Shown here piece after piece: positions 1-8,300 of a stretch of DNA of 8,447 nt. The DNA lies in assembly GCA_008501785.1 (NCBI GenBank), contig QQUD01000561.1:1-8447 (forward strand), given 5' to 3'. Origin of the DNA: Chloroflexota bacterium (GTDB lineage Bacteria > Chloroflexota > Anaerolineae > Promineifilales > Promineifilaceae). The translations under genes and the position numbers were made by a program. Position 1 is the first letter of the stretch, and every line of letters starts with the position of its first letter. The notes under the pieces were generated by a model, which made no database searches, was not told the DNA's origin, and saw only the letters and a list, made by a program, of their open reading frames with translations.

Positions 1-3000
1 TATATCAAAATTAGCTAACGGCAAATGCTGTGTTGCCGCCATAAAATCTGAGGAAAGTTCAGGATATTGGATAAGTCGATTTAATTGCTCATCTTGAATC
101 TCGAAAATGGTTACACTATCGGCATCCACGGCAGACATCAATTTAGGCGTTAGCGATTCTAAAGCATCCTTCGTTGACTGCGCTTCTGTCAGGTCGGAAA
201 CAGTTTGCTGAATAACCATTAAGTCAGCCAATCGCTGCTCTGTTTGAGCAAACAACCGAGCATTTTGTACAACCGTTGTCGTATGATACACAATTGTTTC
301 CGCCAATCGCATTTGTTCATCAGTAATCATGCGATCTGGGTCTAAAAGGTCAAATCCAACGGTTCCAAATATTTCGTCACCCATTGCCATTGGCAGCACT
401 GCCAATGTTGCTATCTGCCGCTGGCGCATCAGATCATGAATGGGAGCTGTCAGGGGATTATTTTGAGCATCGTAAGCTACTGCAAATTTTCTGGTCTCTA
501 AAGCCTGTTCTGTTAGTGGGTTTCCTTTAATTGGCAGTAACTGACCTATAGAATCTTGAGGTGATCCTGCCTCTGGCAATGGATATTCGGTTACAACTTC
601 AAGATAATTTTGGTCTTCAGTCACTAATGCAATACCAACATGAGAAACAGAGATGGCTTGCGCCAACTCTCTCGCAATAATCTGCATATTTTTGGTCAGG
701 TCTAGAGACCCCGTCACAGCGGCCATAACCCGGTTAATGAGGGCCAGTTCCTCACTGCGTTTTTGCGTTTCGTCTAAGGCTGCTTTGGTTAATTCAGCTA
801 ACCGCTGCCGTTCAATGGCTGCACCCAAGAGGGAAGATATTTGCAAAATCAAACTCTGATCTTGTTTAGTGAAAAAATCAGGTTGCAAGTTGCCTACATT
901 TATCACACCAATAACGCGGTTGTCGCCCGCTAACGGCGCAGTCATGAAAGATTTCATATCATCAAACGTTTGCAGCGTAATCTTTTGTTCCAGAATAACG
1001 CGATTCTCTCGAACGGCCGTTTTCATCGTTTTGTTCATGCCAATCGGAATAATCACGCCGCTCTCAACCATTTCATCTTCACCCCAGGCTGCAACAAACT
1101 CAATATGCTCCCGTTCAGGGGTCAATATACCGAGCGTTACCCGATCAGCCACTAAAATTTTAGCCGTATGATTCACACCAATTTCCAAAATCTCATCGAG
1201 CATGTCAGCACGACTTAATTCAGCACCCATTTCATTCAGCATCGACAAGCGCTCTGCTTGTTGCTCTGTTTGAGATAGAGCCGTTTGAGTTTGTTCGCTA
1301 AGACGCAGGTTTTCAAGATGATCGCTCAATCGCTGCGTCACAGCGTTCATAATTTCATCGAGTTCGCTATCAGCATCTGATTCACCATCATCAGGAACGA
1401 TACTAATTTGGCCAATCGATTCACCAAGCACAGAAATCGAACGGATAAGCTGCTCGTTACTTGACACATCAGGAGTCTGCTCTGGTGTATTTACACCGTT
1501 TGGTTCGGCTTCAACCAGCGGTGCGATGGGGTTAAGTTCGGCCGGATTGTAAACAAACCCAACTTTATCAGCGGTTTTTTCTGCGAGGTATTCCTGCCAG
1601 CCTTCCCGCGTGAGGCGACGAGTGAGCGCATTCATTTCAGAAACGGCCGTTTGTGCCTGTTCATAAGAACGTGCATTTTGTAAGGCAACAGCCATTTGCG
1701 CGGCCAACGTCGTCTGAATCTGCACATCCTGGTCACTGAAGCGATTCACTTCATCTGACTGCACATCTAGCACCCCAATCACCTGCCCGCCAAGGATCAT
1801 CGGTACAGCCATTTCCGACCGTGTATCTGGCAGCAGTTCGTTTGCTAACCAGTTAGGTTCACTGCGTACATCATTCACCACAACGGCCTTCTGGGTTCTA
1901 GCGGTCTGGGCTACCAGAGACTGCGCGGCATTCAAGTCAATATGGTGGCCATGCGTGACCAACTCGCGACCCACATCACCAGCCCCAACAGCCATAACCA
2001 ATGTCTCCCCACTGGCATTAAGCAGATAGATATGCCCATGATACAGATTAAATCGTTCCGTTGTTAAATCAATCATCTCTTGCAGCAATTTCTCTTGCCC
2101 CAACGCCATCGTCACTGTAGCAGAAATATCTGCAACCGTTTGTAGCTCCTGGGCCTGTCTTTCTGTTGCTTCAAGGAAGTTCCGAATTTGCAAAGTCGAA
2201 GAAACCAGGTTTGTCACCTGCTGCATAATCATCACTTCCTGCGGCCCATATGCATCAGGCACTTTGGTAGCAATATTAAGTGACCCAATCACTTCCCCAT
2301 TGACAACAATTGGAGAATTAATCATGGATTGCATACCCACTTTAGCCATTTGACTGGTATCCATATATTGCTCAAGCTCGCCATCTTGTGGGAATCTGTG
2401 CAGTTTTCCAGTGGAAATTACCTTTCCTACACCTGTCCCTTTGATTGGCAAATGGGTGTCAAGTGGAATAACGCCTTTTTCACCACTCAAACCAGAAATA
2501 GCAAAGGTTTCTCTATTTGGATCAACAAGTGCCAATGATGCCCGATCCCCGCTAAGGATTTTTTGTGTATACAATCCTACAACATGATATATATCATCCA
2601 ACGAGTTGGTCTGATTCAGCGAAGCACTCATTTCATTCAATCGGGCAAACCGTTCAGCTTGTTGTTCTGTGATCCCTAATGCAACTTGCAATTCTTCAGC
2701 CTGTTTTCTAGTCGCTTCAAGGAAATTATGAATTTGCAAGGTTGAAGAAACCAGGTTTGTCACCTGCTGCATCAAAGACGATTCTTGACTGCCGAAAGCA
2801 TTGAGTGATTTGGAAGCAATATTGAGCGTCCCTACCACTGTGCCATCGACAAACAAAGGTGAGACAATTGTCGCTTGAATACCAGCTTTGGTTAGATCAC
2901 GTGTATCCAAAAACTGGTTTAACGCACCATCCTGAGGGAATCGCTTGCTGCTTTGGGTTTGAATAGACAGCCCCACGGCTGTTCCTTCAATCGGCAAATG

Positions 3001-5376
3001 CATATTGAGTGGCACAAGCCCCTTCTCTCCACTCAGACCTGAAATAGAAAATGTTTCGCCATCTGGGTCAACAAGCGTTAATGAAGCCCGATCCCCACCG
3101 ACAATTTGCTGCGTATATTGCCCAACGACTCGATAGACGGCCTCCAATGAGTCGGTCTGGTTCAGCTCAGTGCTCATCTCATTTAATGTAGCCAAGCGTT
3201 CTGCCTGCTTTTTCGCACCTTCTTCAATCTGAATACGATTCGTAATATTATGGACAAAACCAACAACGGCCGTTACCTCACCATCCACATTCTTCAGAGG
3301 CGATTTGATCGTACTTATATAGGCATCTTCCCCATCAACAACAGCAGGCTCAATATCAACAATCTTCATCTCTCCACTATTAATCACCTCTTGATCATCC
3401 GGCCAGAATCCAATGATGCCCTTTTCTGGATTCCCCTTCACAATATCTTCGGGGATGCCAAGTTCCAGAGCGTTCTTGCCAACAACAGCTTCTGGCTCCA
3501 TATTGAAAGAACCTGCATAAGCCTGATTCACAAGCAAATATCGGTGATTGACGTCTACCACAAATATCCAGTCTGGCGTTGAATCAATAATTGTACGCAT
3601 TAACGTTTCGCGTTCTTGAATGGCTTCTTGCGAACGCTTAGATTCAGCTAACGCCACCTGAACTTGAGTGTATGAGCGGGCATTTTGGAGAGCCACCCCT
3701 ATTTGAGCTGCTAACGTTGACTTGACCACCACATCCTGCTGCGTAAAATGGTCAACATCATCTGCCTGCACATCTAACACACCCACAACTTGTTCACCAA
3801 CCAGCATGGGCACAGCCATCTCGGCACGGGTATCTGGCAATAATGGATGCGGCAGGAAAGCCGGATTGTTGCGTACATCGTTTTCGATGACACCTTGTTT
3901 AGTGCGTGCAGCTTGAGCAACCAGTGATTGTTCTTTATGCAGCGGAATAATTCGTTCCTCTGCCACCATAAGCTTCCCAGTCTCACCCGCCCCAGCCGCG
4001 AGTACCAGGGTCTCGTCATCTGAATTAAGCAAGTAGATATGAGCATGGTACAGAGCAAAACGATCTTTTGTCAGATCAACCACCTCTTGCAGCAGTTTTT
4101 CTGTTTCCAGAATGGTTGCTGCTGACGCGCTCACACGAGAAACTGTTTCTAGTTCAGCCGCACGAACTGCTAATGCATCCTCAGCCTTTTTTTGCGCGGT
4201 GATATCGACTAACGTGGTGATTATGGCCGCTTCACCCCCGTAGTTAATCCGGCGATTTGATAACATGATCCAAAGCGGTTCGCCATTTAGCCGATTCACA
4301 GGTAATTTATAATTATCTACACCACCATGCTCCTTAATGGCTTGTAAAATTTCCAGGCGGTCGTTCGGGTTCTGGTAAAAATCGGGGGTTTGCTTACCTA
4401 CGACTTCTTCCTCTTGCAGCTCAAAGAGTTCTGAAACCTGCCTATTTGCATACAGTACAGTTCCATCTGAAATGCGAGACACCAATAGCGGCAAGGTAAT
4501 TGCTTCGAGCATCGTTTGAGAAAGTGATTCGGCCTGTTTCAGATTGTGCTCAGCTTCTTTTCTGTAGGTAATATCCTTAATGAAGGCACTAAATTTCACA
4601 GAATCTTCTAACTCGACAGAAAAGAGAGCCATTTCAATTGGAAACTCGTGCCCATCGCGATGTAATGCATCTATTTCGATTTGACGATTGACAGCCCGGC
4701 CTTTACTAGTTTCTCTAAACCGCTTAAGTCCTTTAGCATGGGCTTCTCGATGGCGAATTGGCACGATTACATCTGATAGTGGTTTGCCAACAGCCTCGCT
4801 GCTAGACCAACCAAACATCTTCTCAGATCGGCCACTCCAGTCCAAAATAAATCCATCGACATCAATCGTGACCACTGCATCAAGCGCAGATCGAATAATG
4901 GCCTCGTTTGCATTCAAGGCAGCTTCTGCCTCTTTGCGTGAAGAAATATCCACTTTGGTAGCAACGTGATTTGTAATTCCGTTTCCAGCCGCGCTGACAG
5001 GGGTGATGGTCATTTCTTCAAAATAGTGTGTGCCATCTTTTTTACAACTTGTAAGTTCACCCTGCCAAACATCGCCATCAGACAAAGTTTGCAATATTTC
5101 ATCGTAGAAAGCAGGATCGTGCGTATCTCGTTGCATTGACCACGGGTTTTGACCAATAGCCTCGTCTGCACTGTACCCGGTGAGATGTGTAAACGCTGAA
5201 TTCACCCACTGAATGACGCATTCCGCATCGGTGATGGCAATGGCGGTTGCGCTGGCTTCAAGTGCAATGGCTTGTAAGCTCAACATGTCATTCGGAGATT
5301 TTTTATGAGACGAATTCACCTGTTTCGGTTCTTTTTCTGCTAACATGGAAGCCTCCATGGTGGATTTTTTTGCCAT
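1..5376 (-). CDS. Giant PAS/GAF sensory protein, 3' end outside the window
   Basis: The frame is open from ATG 5376 to base 1, giving 1792 codons without a stop; the C-terminus is missing. I chose ATG 5376 because GGGAG lies 9 bases before it; in-frame ATGs at residues 7 and 11 are alternatives without such a clear site. After a charged N-terminus the order is PAS 33-146, PAS 155-275, PAS 284-394, GAF 418-568, PAS 593-715, GAF 738-885, GAF 916-1068, GAF 1090-1240, a REGW module 1248-1360, GAF 1376-1528, GAF 1545-1705, and the start of a GAF from 1719. PAS boundaries are marked by DIT/DIS/NIT endings followed by charged helices. The second PAS has a His at 213 placed like the haem ligand of FixL/DosP. 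Only two cysteines occur, at 53 and 111. No membrane segment is seen. An output domain such as a histidine kinase could follow beyond base 1, but none is visible. It is probably co-transcribed and translationally coupled with the gene upstream. Confidence 0.95.
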   Translation of the reverse strand, partial: MAKKSTMEASMLAEKEPKQVNSSHKKSPNDMLSLQAIALEASATAIAITDAECVIQWVNSAFTHLTGYSADEAIGQNPWSMQRDTHDPAFYDEILQTLSDGDVWQGELTSCKKDGTHYFEEMTITPVSAAGNGITNHVATKVDISSRKEAEAALNANEAIIRSALDAVVTIDVDGFILDWSGRSEKMFGWSSSEAVGKPLSDVIVPIRHREAHAKGLKRFRETSKGRAVNRQIEIDALHRDGHEFPIEMALFSVELEDSVKFSAFIKDITYRKEAEHNLKQAESLSQTMLEAITLPLLVSRISDGTVLYANRQVSELFELQEEEVVGKQTPDFYQNPNDRLEILQAIKEHGGVDNYKLPVNRLNGEPLWIMLSNRRINYGGEAAIITTLVDITAQKKAEDALAVRAAELETVSRVSASAATILETEKLLQEVVDLTKDRFALYHAHIYLLNSDDETLVLAAGAGETGKLMVAEERIIPLHKEQSLVAQAARTKQGVIENDVRNNPAFLPHPLLPDTRAEMAVPMLVGEQVVGVLDVQADDVDHFTQQDVVVKSTLAAQIGVALQNARSYTQVQVALAESKRSQEAIQERETLMRTIIDSTPDWIFVVDVNHRYLLVNQAYAGSFNMEPEAVVGKNALELGIPEDIVKGNPEKGIIGFWPDDQEVINSGEMKIVDIEPAVVDGEDAYISTIKSPLKNVDGEVTAVVGFVHNITNRIQIEEGAKKQAERLATLNEMSTELNQTDSLEAVYRVVGQYTQQIVGGDRASLTLVDPDGETFSISGLSGEKGLVPLNMHLPIEGTAVGLSIQTQSSKRFPQDGALNQFLDTRDLTKAGIQATIVSPLFVDGTVVGTLNIASKSLNAFGSQESSLMQQVTNLVSSTLQIHNFLEATRKQAEELQVALGITEQQAERFARLNEMSASLNQTNSLDDIYHVVGLYTQKILSGDRASLALVDPNRETFAISGLSGEKGVIPLDTHLPIKGTGVGKVISTGKLHRFPQDGELEQYMDTSQMAKVGMQSMINSPIVVNGEVIGSLNIATKVPDAYGPQEVMIMQQVTNLVSSTLQIRNFLEATERQAQELQTVADISATVTMALGQEKLLQEMIDLTTERFNLYHGHIYLLNASGETLVMAVGAGDVGRELVTHGHHIDLNAAQSLVAQTARTQKAVVVNDVRSEPNWLANELLPDTRSEMAVPMILGGQVIGVLDVQSDEVNRFSDQDVQIQTTLAAQMAVALQNARSYEQAQTAVSEMNALTRRLTREGWQEYLAEKTADKVGFVYNPAELNPIAPLVEAEPNGVNTPEQTPDVSSNEQLIRSISVLGESIGQISIVPDDGESDADSELDEIMNAVTQRLSDHLENLRLSEQTQTALSQTEQQAERLSMLNEMGAELSRADMLDEILEIGVNHTAKILVADRVTLGILTPEREHIEFVAAWGEDEMVESGVIIPIGMNKTMKTAVRENRVILEQKITLQTFDDMKSFMTAPLAGDNRVIGVINVGNLQPDFFTKQDQSLILQISSLLGAAIERQRLAELTKAALDETQKRSEELALINRVMAAVTGSLDLTKNMQIIARELAQAISVSHVGIALVTEDQNYLEVVTEYPLPEAGSPQDSIGQLLPIKGNPLTEQALETRKFAVAYDAQNNPLTAPIHDLMRQRQIATLAVLPMAMGDEIFGTVGFDLLDPDRMITDEQMRLAETIVYHTTTVVQNARLFAQTEQRLADLMVIQQTVSDLTEAQSTKDALESLTPKLMSAVDADSVTIFEIQDEQLNRLIQYPELSSDFMAATQHLPLANFDI
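1012..1021. repeat. AACGGCCGTT palindrome, site 1
   Basis: Perfect 10-base palindrome inside the downstream sensor gene. In the coding frame it gives the codons ACG GCC GTT (Thr-Ala-Val) of the peptide MKTAVREN in a GAF. Confidence 0.7.
1297..1635 (-). other. Degenerate GAF-like REGW module in the downstream gene
   Basis: Residues 1248-1360 of the downstream sensor again follow a LYHxH-type GAF. The order matches the module in the upstream gene: a helix with LTREGWQEYL, a short strand (KVGFVYNP), a Pro/Glu/Asn-rich insert, strands around ISVLGESIGQISIV, and a C-terminal helix ending HLENLRLSEQ. Sequence similarity is limited to the REGW helix, the GExIGQ strand and the final helix. The insert is not conserved, so it is probably a flexible loop or linker. 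Confidence 0.6.
1642..1651. repeat. AACGGCCGTT palindrome, site 2
   Basis: Perfect palindrome, here extended to 12 bases (AAACGGCCGTTT, 1641-1652). It encodes Thr-Ala-Val in QTAVSE, just before the REGW module. The surrounding 18 bases (1636-1653) are identical to those at site 4. Confidence 0.7.
2143..2661 (-). repeat. Tandem GAF duplication, second copy
   Basis: This encodes residues 906-1078 of the downstream sensor and is the direct neighbour of the first copy, separated by a linker of about nine residues. The exact 29-base match with the first copy is at 2198-2226 and covers the codons of the C-terminal helix (QQVTNLVSS). Most differences between the copies are spread through the ligand-pocket region, while the GDRASL, ISGLSGEKG and helix blocks are retained. 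This fits an old internal duplication rather than an assembly artefact. Confidence 0.85.
2689..3207 (-). repeat. Tandem GAF duplication, first copy
   Basis: This encodes residues 724-896 of the downstream sensor, from QAERLATLNEMS to the QAEEL that follows the GAF. It aligns with residues 906-1078 at a constant offset of 182 residues without gaps. Shared blocks include LNEMS, GDRASL, ISGLSGEKG, RFPQDG and QQVTNLVSSTLQI. By eye about 60% of residues are identical. The two copies share an exact 29-base stretch, here at 2744-2772. Confidence 0.85.
3265..3274. repeat. AACGGCCGTT palindrome, site 3
   Basis: Perfect 10-base palindrome in the fourth PAS of the downstream sensor, encoding Thr-Ala-Val of EVTAVVGF. 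The flanks differ from those of the other sites. Confidence 0.7.
3673..4527 (-). repeat. PAS-GAF cassette, copy in the downstream gene
   Basis: This encodes residues 284-568 of the downstream sensor and is the partner of the cassette at 7525-8388. Matching motifs are DGTVLYANRQ, TPDFYQNPNDR, VRAAELETVS, LYHAHIYLL and HPLLPDTRAEMAVP. At DNA level short exact matches remain, for example TGGTAAAAATCGGG near 4373 and 8240 on the plus strand, but the copies have diverged widely. A third relative of the GAF half, without this PAS, lies at residues 1090-1240 (about 1660-2110). Confidence 0.85.
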
Positions 5377-5380
5377 ATTA

Positions 5381-5390
5381 CCTTACTCCC
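5381..5390 (-). promoter_or_regulatory. Ribosome binding site overlapping the upstream stop codon
   Basis: On the minus strand the sequence reads GGGAGTAAGG, followed by TAAT and the ATG of the downstream sensor. GGGAG sits 9 bases before the ATG, and a second purine run, AAGG, sits 4 bases before it. The TAA stop of the upstream gene lies inside this site. Ribosomes finishing the upstream gene therefore end on the initiation site of the next one, which suggests coupled translation. The 6-base gap leaves no room for a promoter or terminator between the genes. Confidence 0.75.
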
Positions 5391-8300
5391 GAGTATGCCC
5401 ATTTCCGTTGGTGGTTGACAATTCAACCACCGCTTTTTTCAATTTGAGTGCTTGACCGAGTTCAGAAACGGCCGTTTGCAATGCACTCTCCACAGTCGTC
5501 GCTGCCTGTATCTTTTGACCAATCATATTGATCAATGATTCACGTTCAGCGCGACGCTGCGCATCTTCAAATTGGCGTGAATTTTGGATAGCGACCCCAA
5601 TCGTACCCGCCAAAGACTCTAACAGACGTTGGTCTTGTTCATTATAGGTGCGAATTTCACTGTAATTACTTACCCCAATCACGCCAACAACTTCTCTACC
5701 AACAATCATAGGAACACCCATATAAGAGTCCGCTATACGGCCAGTACCAACAAGTTGAGCACCTTCCGCTTGTGCATCATCTTGTGTTATTTCTTGTTCC
5801 CACAAATGACGTAATGGCTTTCTGGTTTCAATAATCCTTCCCGTTAATCCCCCATCTTCCATCGTTCGCGGGGCCACACCATGGAAACCTTCTTCTTTAG
5901 AATAGAAATAGGGGAAACTGATGGTTGAATCTTTGTTGTCGAAAAGGGCAAAATAAACACTTTCAGTCGTAAATGTTTCTTGCAGCAACGCACCAACAGA
6001 ATTGAACAGCTCTGACGTATTCAATTGAGAACTAGCCACTTCGCCAATCGAGTTAATCGTAGACAACTCATTTGCACGTGCTTGCGATTCAGAATAGAGC
6101 CGTGCATTCTGAACGGATGTTGCCGCCTGGAATATAAGCGTTTCAACCAGACGTAACTGCTGGTCACTGAGCAATCGATCTGATTCAAGGATATCGATAC
6201 CAACCGTACCAACAACTTCATTACCAGCAACCATTGGGATAATGTATAACGTTTGCACACCCTTCAAAATCATGCCTTCATGTACGGGCTCAGTTAATGG
6301 ATTAGTTTGAGCATCTTCAACCATCACAGTTTTTCGGGTACGCAGCACTTCTTGTGTTAAGGCATTGCCTTCAAGTGGGATTTTGTATCCCTTCGCGCTT
6401 TCTGATAATTCTTCATCATACACTTCAGCAACAATCGTTAAAGCTTTTTTGTCTTCATCTATTAAGGTAATGCTGATCTGTCCTGAACCAACAATTTTCG
6501 ACAGCTCTTCTGCAACTATCTGTAAGCTTTCTTCAATATCAAACGTTCCGGAAACAGTCGAAACCACTTCATTGATAATCGCTAATTCTGCAGCACGTCG
6601 TTCGGCTGCTTCAAATAGCCGCAAACTCTGAACAACTGTTGCTGTTTGGTCGGTTAAACTGGAGATTTGCCGAACTTCCTCTGGCGCTAAGGGCATGGGG
6701 TCTAAATGATCCGCTGCCATAACCCCAAACCATTCATCACCAACAACCATCGGAAACAAAATGATACTGCGTGTGTGTAAGTAATTATGAAAGAAATCGC
6801 GCATCTCTTCTGTTGCGTGTTCAAACGTATTGATATCTTCGACGATAACAGGCTCATCTCGCTTCAGGAAAGGCGTAAATGGAAGCGTATCAAGTAGATA
6901 TTCTTGCTCGAGGCCTGAAATATGCGAAATTTCGGCATTTTCATGAATAACATTCATGGTTAACTTCTCGGGCCGCACATCATCCCACGGTTTATCAAAT
7001 GATAGGAATGCGGTTCGACTAAAATTCTTCAGTTTTGACGATTGTACAAGTGCATTTAACGCTTCATCAATTGTGGTTGCACGAACAATTTGACTACTGC
7101 TGGCATAGAGTGATTCCGTTTCTGAACGGGCCAGTTCCGTTTCTTCAAACAATCGCGCCCGCTCCAACGCCTCAGACATCTGACGTGTGATGTTTTGCAG
7201 CAAAAACTGGCTGCGTTCTGGGATAGGGCTGCCATCAGGGGTACGTAGACCAAGCTGACCAATTTGCTCACCGCGCACGGTAATAGGAATTGACAAACCA
7301 TTATCCGCTGGCGTAACGGCCGTTTCCTTTTCAGTCTCAACCTCAGACACATGTCCATTTGTGGCTGCACTGGCTACCACCTTATCATCATTGTTCACGA
7401 TTGGTTGCGTGCCTTTGGAGTCAAATGAGTATCCAAATAACGGCCGTTCATGTGCCAGCAAAAATGCCTCCCACCCTTCACGAGCCATCACACGCTGCAG
7501 CCGGGTGAGTTCGTCTAAAGCTAACTGCGATTCATCATAACGGCGTGCATTTTGCAACGCGACAGCAACCTGCGCTGCCAACGTTGTAAAAATACTAATG
7601 TCTTCCGCCGTAAAGCGATCAACCTTGTCTGCCTGTACGTCCAATACACCCTGTACTTCGTTACCAGCAATAAGCGGCACAGCCATTTCCGCCCGCGTAT
7701 TGGGCAGCAACGGGTGCGGCAAGAAACCAGGTTCTGCCTGCACGTCATTAATCACAACACCCTCTTGGGAACGAGCAGCACGAGCCACCAGCGATTGTTC
7801 CTTGCTCAACGCGATCTGCCGACCTTCCGCAACCATCGCACTGCCAGCTTCACCAGCACCATTCGTTAAAGTCAACACTGTTTGATCTCCATCCAGCAAA
7901 TAAACGTGGGCATGGTAGAGGTTAAAACGCTCCTTTGTCAAATCCACAACTCGTTGCAACAGCTCATCTGGGTCCAAAATGGTGGCCGCGACCGTACCTA
8001 AATCAGATACCGTCTCTAGTTCCGCAGCGCGTCGAGCAACCGTCGCTTGCGCATCGCGGCGTTCGTTAATATCAATTACGGAGTTGATGATGGCCGGTTC
8101 ACCTTGAAACTCGACCACTTGACCAGAAATTAATGCCCAGAAAAGTTCGCCATCTCCTCGTTTCAGGCGCAGGTCGTAGTTCTCCACTCGCCCCTGCTCA
8201 CGCAGTGCTGTCAAATAAGCCTGACGATCAGCCGGGTTATGGTAAAAATCGGGAGTAACCTGTCCCATCAGCTCGTCACGCGGCACTCGAATAATCTCGG

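Larger units (their letters stand above)
7135..7503 (-). other. Degenerate GAF-like REGW module in the upstream gene
   Basis: Residues 303-425 from the TTG at 8409 follow directly on a GAF and start with a helix containing MAREGWEAFL. A short hydrophobic strand (PLFGYSF) leads into a polar insert of about 40 residues rich in Asn, Thr, Glu and Ala. Then come strands around IPITVRGEQIGQLGL and a long C-terminal helix ending ALERARLFEE, as in the last third of a GAF. It is too short for a complete GAF. I know the pattern from large Chloroflexota GAF proteins but no domain name or function for it. Confidence 0.6.

Noticed and set aside
653..1171. Plus-strand frames opposite the last GAF domains of the downstream gene
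   Set aside because: They lie antisense to a continuous frame with recognisable GAF sequence, and no ribosome binding site or protein-like pattern supports them.
1882..1890. Near-match AACGGCCTT to the iterated palindrome
   Set aside because: It breaks the palindrome in the right half, so I did not count it. It could be a decayed copy but single mismatches are expected by chance in coding DNA.
2329..3582. Plus-strand frames at 2329-2538 and 3250-3582
   Set aside because: Both are antisense to the tandem GAF and PAS sequence. The translations show no conserved motif.
3722..4058. Open frames on the plus strand (3722-3916) and in a second minus frame (3774-4058) over the PAS-GAF cassette
   Set aside because: They overlap the long sensor frame with its clear GAF motifs, have no domain of their own, and carry Ser/Thr/Cys-rich shadow composition. 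A similar plus-strand frame at 7598-7885 looks alike only because the GAF beneath it is a paralogue.
1..5376. Possible phytochrome-type GAF with bilin
   Set aside because: No GAF here contains a cysteine, and the usual PAS-GAF-PHY order and motifs are absent.
5361..5376. T-rich stretch after the start of the downstream gene as a terminator
   Set aside because: The T run on the plus strand encodes Lys-Lys (AAAAAA on the coding strand) near the N-terminus. There is no hairpin before it, and it is inside a coding frame.
268..7560. Recurrent plus-strand word close to GCATTTTG at many places (for example 270, 1674, 3682, 7549)
   Set aside because: It is the reverse complement of the codons for QNA in the conserved LQNAR end of GAF domains, always in frame. 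Protein homology explains it.
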